Shown here in pieces: positions 57,612 through 64,000 of a stretch of 64,000 bases of DNA. Source of the DNA: Pisolithus tinctorius (taxonomy: Eukaryota; Basidiomycota; Agaricomycetes; Boletales; Pisolithaceae); assembly GCA_024663395.1 (NCBI GenBank), contig JANFAH010000005.1, positions 310,001 to 374,000 of the forward strand. The letters are read 5' to 3'. Below the pieces are notes generated by a model. The model did no database searches, was not told the origin of the DNA, and saw nothing but the letters and a program-made list of their open reading frames with translations. The position numbers and the translations under genes are program-made. Every line of letters starts with the position of its first letter. Within the stretch, counting starts at the first letter, position 1.

Positions 57612-59561
57612 TTGTTCGGTTTGACAGAAGAAGCAGCGAAGCTCCTACAAGAACCACCTTCACCGCTCACGGAATTACCTCTCACAGTATTCATAGAGGA
57701 GTCCGAAGATGTTCCATTTTCCATTCCTACATTTACAGGAGCAAAAGTTGATACTACCGGCTTAGAGGACATGTACGAAGCGATCTGGGACGACGGGCGA
57801 CCGACGAGCTCGTCGAGGTTCACGATGCCTAAGAAAGAAAAGGAAGAAGAATTACTGCCATTCACGACCTACTGGGACAAAGGAAAGGAAAGGGCGACAG
57901 AGCAGCCGCCTGACAGAATCTACGTCAACAAACCAAAAGCTGCGGTCCACTGAGGACGGACCAGAGAAAGGTCGAGAAGCAGAGGAAAGTCGCCCTCGAG
58001 GTCGAGGACGAGGGTGAGGTCGAGACATAGGTCGGGACGTAGGGAGAGGTCATCCTCGAGGTCAAGGTCGAGGCACGAATACAAGTACAGATCGACTTCC
58101 AGGTTGAGTTATAGAACGAGGCACAGGTCGAAGTCCCGTCGCCATGGACATAGAAGGTTGGACAAGTCGAGGAGTAGACACCATAGGAGGTCCTACTCCA
58201 CAGACAGTTCATCGAGCGACTCGAGCGAGGAAGAAGAAAGAAGAAGGTATCACAGGCGCAAGGAGAAAAGACGCGAGAAGGAACGTCGCTCGAGATATAG
58301 ATCTCCGTCTACAGAAGCACGGGAGCCGAGGAGGAGAACGGCCCAGCCAGAAGAACTGTCTGAAGGGCAGTGTATCCTTAGGCTTCTCAGACAAGGCGCC
58401 CTGGCATCTGACAAACCCAAGCCGCTCGAGAAAATGCCCTCTAGGTCTTCAGACAAAGCACCCAAGTTTTCAGGGAAAACAGCTGATCTGGTTCATTACC
58501 TGGAAGAAATTCATCACCTGTGTAAGAAGGCAGGGTGTACAGACAAGTATGAGTGGCCGAAGTGGGCCATATGGTACCTGGACAACGATACGGCGAACTT
58601 GTGGACGCAACTTTTAGAAGAGACGACAGGTAGATGGGACGAGTTCGTGGAAGTGCTGGCGAATGTGTACCCAGGCGCAGGAGAATGAGAGAAGAGATAT
58701 GTTAAAGCGGACCTGGTCGATCTCATTCGAGCACAGTCCAGGAAGGTTATAGTGACAGAAGAGGACCTCGGAGAGTATCTTCGACAGTATGAGACCATAG
58801 CGGGCTATCTTAACAGACGCTACAAGCTCACTCAGGAGGACTATGATGGTTACTTCTGGGAGGGCTTGGATCCGGAACTTCAGAAAGATACGCTCGAAAA
58901 CCTGAAGTTTAGAAATGGCTTATGCGATTCGGACGACCCCTGGCCTATGAACAAGGTCCTATGAGAAATAAAAGAGTTGCTGAGGCACGGGTACCATATG
59001 ACGAGAAGCTGTGCTGTGAGGAGGGGTGTCATTCAGTTATCGCCCGGAGAGGAAGCTGGGAGGATAGCGTGCGATTTGGTCCAGAGGCAGCCTCAGGTTC
59101 GGGCAGAAGCACAGGCCCAGAGAAGGGCAGCGCCTGTACTGGCCAGGAACGTTGTCGAAGGAGCACGTGAACCGCCTTGAGAAATAATTTGCTTTTTCTG
59201 TTTCCTTCAAGGACACCGCACAAGGACTTGTCGCATGTTGGAAAGATATCGCGCAGCTGGCAGGTGTGTCGTCAAAGACGATAGGGTAAAGTTCAACGAC
59301 GGCACGCACGTTCCTCGAACGGACGAGCTGATGTACCAGTTGATAGACGAATGGATGGCAAGGGACAGGAGGAGGAGAGAGGAGCAGCAAGCACCCATCG
59401 TTCGCATCGAGCACGAAGAGGATCCTCTGACGAACGCGAATATGTTCGTAGCAGCGCACAATGCCTTCCAATACATCGAGAGAGCTAGGATTGAAGAGTA
59501 TGTTTCAGAAGGAGAGGATACGGCCGAGGAGGTCATCTCAGAGACGGAGTATGAAGCGTGA
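57612..59561 (+). pseudogene. Gag of young plus-strand Ty3/Gypsy element
   Basis: One frame with TGA stops only (57951, 58686, 58962, 59178, 59559). N-terminal acidic part (MFGLTEEAAKLLQEPPSP). An Arg/Ser-rich stretch at 57955-58330 (RSRHRSGRRERSSSRSRS) is like RS domains. Capsid: KAPKFSGKTADLVHYLEEIH, WDEFVEVLANVYPGAG, LRQYETIAGYLNRRYKLTQE. The knuckle CFFCFLQGHRTRTC is at about 59191-59232. Most stops are where Arg fits (VL*EIKELL, PP*EII). Same family as 31174-32178. Confidence 0.9.
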
Positions 59562-60635
59562 CGGGCAGGAACAGAACAGGCACTCGCAGCAGCTCGAAGG
59601 GAAGAGAATAAGCAGCAGCGAAAGACCCCGAAGTTCGATGGGGTAGCGGTACCTGGGAAAGAGAGATGAACAGCGACCTCGACAGCGGAACAACCAGGAC
59701 CTAGTCGGTCCGGCTCGACGGATGCTCCCGAAGCAAGCCCGAAGGACAAGGGAAAGCAACCAGACAGAAGTGCCGGCGGGTCGCAAGGACCTACCTCTGT
59801 GCCAAAGACCCAGCCACGCGTCACAGAAGATCAAGATGTGGGAAAGAGAGGTTATAGGTATACAAGTCTGTTCGAAGACCCTACAGCAGCGATGAGGGTT
59901 TTGAACCAGTACTTGGACCAGTCTGTTACGATTCCAGGAAGGGATCTACTAGCTATAAGTCCGGACGTTCAGAGAGAGTTCAAGGACAGAGCAATGACGA
60001 AGAGAGTAGCACTCAGTGCAACCTTATCAGGCGCATCGGATATGTTAGAAGGGTTGCCGCAGTCGATTGACGTGAGGGCGTTTGAGTGCGGTATAGGAGA
60101 AGAGAGGTACGCGCAGACAGATTTGATGCCACTTACGATGGTAGAGGTCGAGCTGGCTGGGAAGGTCATGCTCGAAGGGATTCTCGACAGCGGTTCGCAA
60201 ATAGTGGCTTTGCGACAGGAAATCGCTGAAGTTCTGCATCTCCCCATCAAGAGAGATAGCTGAATCATTATGGAAGCCGTGAACAAGTCGAAGGACGAAA
60301 CGCTGGGCCTGGTGCGAGATGCTTCGCTCAGGATTGGTCCAGCGGAAGTGCAAGTGCTGATTCAAGTCGTCAAGTCGGCTCCCTTCGATATCCTTCTAGG
60401 CAGGCCGTTCCTATGCGTGATTCGGGCTAGGACACAAGACTTTAGGAACAGACAACAGACGCTCGAGTTTACAGATCCGGAGACAGACAAGAGGATCCAG
60501 ATCTCACTGCGACCGAGAAGGTCCCTTGCCCAGTTCCCTCAGTTTAGAGACACGGTGTTGCAGAGGGAGTATATACGGAGGATTGGGCGCAAACCCCATA
60601 GGATGCAATGTCAACTGCAGGACGAGGGTTTTTAG
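59562..60635 (+). pseudogene. Protease region of young Ty3/Gypsy element
   Basis: Continues the gag frame, with TGA at 59667 and 60261. The active site ILDSGSQIVALRQEIAEVL (60174 on) keeps Asp-Ser-Gly. Then VKSAPFDILLGRPFLCVIRA. It ends GAG GGT TTT TAG at 60624-60635 with the slippery heptamer. The protease would cut the Gag-Pol polyprotein. Confidence 0.9.
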
Positions 60636-63600
60636 ACTTCGTCCAGGACTCGAATAGCCAGCGAGGAGACATTTCGATGGGATCGGCCACCCCTGTAAGG
60701 CTGGGATATCTCACTCAGCCTATAGCAGTATATAAGAATGAAGCAAGTACATACGTCTTGGACTTCGACTCGCAGTTTCAAGATATAACTGAAGACAGAA
60801 AACAAGAATCAACATTAGACATAGAGGTGACCGGCCATAGAGTTTCTTTTAGATCGAGCATGAATAATGCACTGACTTTTCCCGCAGGTATAGAAATAGA
60901 ATCGCAAGATGTTTATCGCAAGGACGCAGGACAGTACCGAAGAGATGAATCCTTTCGTAAGGGACGCAAAGAAGGAGGAATGGATAGAAGCATCGAGGAA
61001 GAAGGTCGAAGTGAAGAAACAGACGTTGAGCGCCCAGGGGCAAAACCGAAAGGTTACAAGATGATATTCGCGATGACAGAGGAGGACTTCGAGTCCTCGG
61101 GTTTACGTTTCGAATCTTATTTGGTGGAGAGTCTGACCACTGAGCTACAGGACGAGGAGGAATGGATAAAGCAAGTGATGAAGTACAAACCCGTGGCGAA
61201 GAAGGTTTGGCCGGTAGCGACAGAGATGCCGGCTGAGTTTAGAGTCGAGAGGAGGGAAGTGGGGAACCCGTTGGCTAACCTCCCCCAGATACCAGTTAAA
61301 CCCCCAGAGTTCACACCCGGGGAACAACTTACCCAGGAGCGAGCAGACAAGTTCGAATGGGACCCAGGCGGATTTTTGTGGCCCGAAGAACTCAAACTAG
61401 TCAAGTGGCTAGTAAGGATCCACGAGAAGGCTTTCGCTTGGGACGCGAGCGAAAGGGGGACATTCAGAGAGGATATGTTTCCGCCTCTCAAGATTCCGAC
61501 AGTCCCGCACAAGCCATGGGTGTATCGGAATATACCCATTCCACCAGCGATCTATGGGGACGTCGTGCAAATAATCAAGGAAAAGATCGCAGCAGGAGTT
61601 TACGAACTGTCAACTTCGTCTTATCGATCGAGATGGTTTTGCGTAGTGAAGAAGGATGGGAAATCGTTGCGACTGGTCCACGACTTACAGCCGCTCAACG
61701 CGGTTTCGATACAGGATTCAGGAGTTCCTCCACACGTGGATAGTATCGCAGAAGAGTTCGCAGGACATTCGGTGTATGGCATGTATGACCTTATGGTCGG
61801 TTACGACCACCGAGTGATCCACGAAGACTATTGAGACCTTACGACCTTTCAAATGCCAATCGGCACATTCAGGTTGACCAAACTCCCCATGGGCTACACG
61901 AACGCTGTACAAGTGTTCCATGGGGATGTGTCGTTTACACTCAGGGAGGAAACACCGGAAGTAACCATGCCATTCATTGACGACATACCAGTAAAAGGAC
62001 CGCGAACGAGGTACATGAGAGAGGACGGAACGTATGAAACGATCGAAGGGAATTCGGGGATCAGGAGGTTCGTATGGGAGCACCTCATCAATACTAATCG
62101 GGTTCTACAGCGCCTCGAGCACATCGGAGCTACCGTCTCTGCAAAGAAATTTGCAGTGGCGGTCCCGTCTATCACTGTAGTGGGACACAAGGTTTCGTAC
62201 GAAGGCCAAATACCCGACGAATCCAAGGTACAGAAGATACAAGATTGGCCCTACTGCAAGAACATCACAGAAGTGCGAGGCTTTTTAGGCCTCTGCAGCT
62301 ACTGTTGCATCTTCATCCGAGACTATGCAAAAAGAGTGAAACCGTTGATCGACTTGACCAAGAAGGGAGTAGTCTTCAGATTCGATGAAGTACACGAAGC
62401 GGCGATGGACGACTTGAAGGAAGCGATCACCAACTCGCCAGCGTTAAGACTGATAGATTACAAGTCGAGACAGCGAGTCATTTTGGCTGTTGACACCTCG
62501 CACATGGCAGTAGGCTACCTGCTTTTACAGGTCGGAGAAGATTCGAAGCATTATCCGTCAAGGTTCAGATTGATCGCGTTCAACGAAAGGGAAAGTCGTT
62601 ATAGCCAGGCGAAGCTAGAGTTGTTCGGCCTATTTTGCGCGCTTCGGGACGTATGCAACCACATATTTGGAGTTAAAGATTTAGCTGTGGAAGTCGACGC
62701 CAAGTACATCAAGGGTATGATCAATAACCCCGACCTGCAACCGAATGCGACCATCAATCAATGGATTGCTGGTATACTCCTCTTTGAGTTCGAACTGATA
62801 CACGTACCGGCGGAGAAGCATAGAGGCCCGGATGGGTTGTCGAGGAGACCTCGAGCAAACGAGGATCTGGAACCAGAAGATGATTACGAAGATTGGATCG
62901 ACGAGGTAGGATCGTTCACAGTCGAACTCCTCAACCCTCAGCGAGGCGAACGAGAAGAAGCTTTCTTTCAAAGTCGAAAGGTAGTCGAACCGAAACTAGG
63001 ATGGATCCCCTACATTGGAGATCAGAGATCAGAGAGGCCGAGCGAAGCGACTGAGACCCAGGTGGTTTTATCACAGGCATCAGGGATGGATGCTACCGCT
63101 GATATAGAAATCCCTAGGACAGAGAAAGGGAGGCGACAAGATGAACGGTTGGAAGTAGTTCGCAAATTCCTCGAAGATCAACAGCGACCGCCTGGAATGT
63201 TGGACTTGGATCTGAACTCGTTAATCAAATATGCGGCGAGATTCTTCCTGAAGAATGGAGAACTGTGGCACTGGGAACCGAGGGGACAGCATCAAGTAGT
63301 ACCCGCATACGAGAAACGCCTGGAGTTGATGAAGCAAGTGCATGACGATTTGGGTCACAAGGGAGTGTTCCCCACTAAGTCGAGATTACTGATCCGCTTT
63401 TGGTGGCCGTCGCTAGATCGAGATGTATGATGGTTCCTCCGTACCTGCCATGAGTGTCAAATTCGACACATGGATAAGATCCATATCCCACCTGTCATGG
63501 CCATGCCAGAGCCTCTGTTTTACAAGGCATACATGGATTCGATGGTGATGCTGAAGTCGAATGGATTCCGGTACATAGTACAAGCTAGGTGTTCTCTGAC

Positions 63601-63999
63601 TTCATATCCTGAGTGGCAGATGCTGTGTGCAGAGACAGGACAAACCTTAGGACGATTCATATTTGAACAGATCTTGTGTCGGTGGGGTGCCGTAGGAGAG
63701 ATTGTCACAGACAACGGCTCCGCGTTCAAACAGGCCCTCGCCTACCTTGCAAAGAAGTATGATATCAGGCATATAAAGATTTCGGCATACAATTCTCAAG
63801 CCAATGGAGTTGTTGAGAGAAGACATCTAACCGTTCGAGAAGCTCTCGTCAAGACTTGCGAAGGCGAAGTGGGCAAATGGTCGTCGTACGCACCATCGGT
63901 GTTCTGGGCCGAAAGGGTGACGACACAAAAGTCAACAAAACTTTCGCCGTACCAGATGGTCCATGGAATCGAGCCGAGATTGCCGTTTGACTTCGCCAA
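60608..63999 (+). pseudogene. Reverse transcriptase, RNase H and integrase of young Ty3/Gypsy (runs off right edge)
   Basis: One frame with only two TGA stops (61832 in HEDY*DLTTFQ; 63428 in DRDV*WFLR, Arg expected at both). RT: RSRWFCVVKKDGKSLRLVHD, LPMGYTNAVQVF, the active site MPFIDDIPVKG (FIDD). RNase H: RVILAVDTSHMAVGYLLLQ, SQAKLELFGLFCALRD, VDAKYIKGMI. Integrase: HDDLGHKGVFP then CHECQIRH, with catalytic acids in AYMDSM, IVTDNGSAF and ANGVVERRH all kept. It is open to base 63999, so the element continues beyond the window. It carries the most CpG in the window. Confidence 0.93.
60626..60632 (+). promoter_or_regulatory. Putative -1 ribosomal frameshift site GGGTTTT (young gypsy)
   Basis: Gag-protease frame reads GAG GGT TTT TAG; the heptamer G_GGT_TTT has the X_XXY_YYZ form. 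A -1 slip gives E-G-F-L-D-F-V-Q-D and enters the pol ORF (60608-), which overlaps by 28 bases. The alternative is initiation at the ATG at 60608. Confidence 0.7.
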
Positions 64000-64000
64000 A

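Noticed and set aside
57951..63430. In-frame TGA as recoded codons (selenocysteine or stop readthrough).
   Set aside because: They occur at many unrelated positions, mostly where Arg is expected, and the older elements show the same change. CpG decay explains them more simply.
1..63999. CRISPR arrays, bacterial operons, rRNA or tRNA genes.
   Set aside because: Repeats are minisatellites without regular unique spacers; no Shine-Dalgarno-led gene clusters; no tRNA or rRNA stretch recognised by eye.

Overview
The window looks like a transposon graveyard from a basidiomycete fungus, most likely an agaricomycete. No prokaryotic operon, rRNA, tRNA or CRISPR was seen. The evidence for the host is: short spliceosomal introns of 48-70 bp with fungal donor and branch-site signals; a CxC2-type KDZ transposase; a Helitron Rep/Pif1 helicase; three Ty3/Gypsy families, one with an integrase chromodomain; GAL4-like Cys6 proteins; and a fragment of a fungal sterol dehydrogenase (Erg26-like). 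Almost every gene is mobile and broken. The breakage is mostly TGA stops where arginine (CGA) is expected, with few indels.

Layout. 1-7.25 kb: a minus-strand Ty3/Gypsy element running off the left edge, split inside its integrase by a 1.8-kb solo LTR (718-2536). 8-10.6 kb: an eroded minus-strand gene of a repeated fungal family. 11.4-14.8 kb: an eroded KDZ transposase. 15.2-16 kb: degenerate tandem repeats. 16.1-17.8 kb: a minus-strand GAL4-like Cys6 pseudogene. 18.2-21.3 kb: a GGCC-rich minisatellite interrupted by a second copy of the 1.8-kb LTR (19251-21030), in opposite orientation to the first. 23.9-28.9 kb: an autonomous-type Helitron, eroded. 29.2-30.4 kb: a small gene built of tandem 60-bp exons. 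31.2-45.6 kb: a plus-strand Ty3/Gypsy element (gag, protease, then reverse transcriptase) split by an 11.1-kb minus-strand chromovirus (33899-45000, 5-bp target duplication CTGCC). 45.86-46.47 kb: two minisatellites (64-bp and 21-bp periods). 46.8-57.05 kb: two copies of an unrecognised intron-dense minus-strand locus made of tandem exon-intron modules, one copy holding an Erg26 fragment. 57.1-64 kb: a younger, CpG-rich plus-strand Ty3/Gypsy element of the same kind as the 31-45 kb one, running off the right edge.

How the parts fit. CpG content acts as a clock. The left 46 kb has almost no CpG (2 in 25501-26100 by hand count), while the right element is rich (about 37 in 62041-62640). The chromovirus LTR copies differ mainly at former CpG sites. 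The most interesting features are: (i) a slippery heptamer G_GGT_TTT conserved just before the stop of the gag-protease ORF in two diverged elements, giving a -1 shift into pol; (ii) an intron-containing host-like gene carried antisense between integrase and 3' LTR of the chromovirus; (iii) an ORF of 160 codons inside a 1.8-kb LTR, conserved without indels between two diverged copies; (iv) the tandem-exon locus at 46.8-57 kb.
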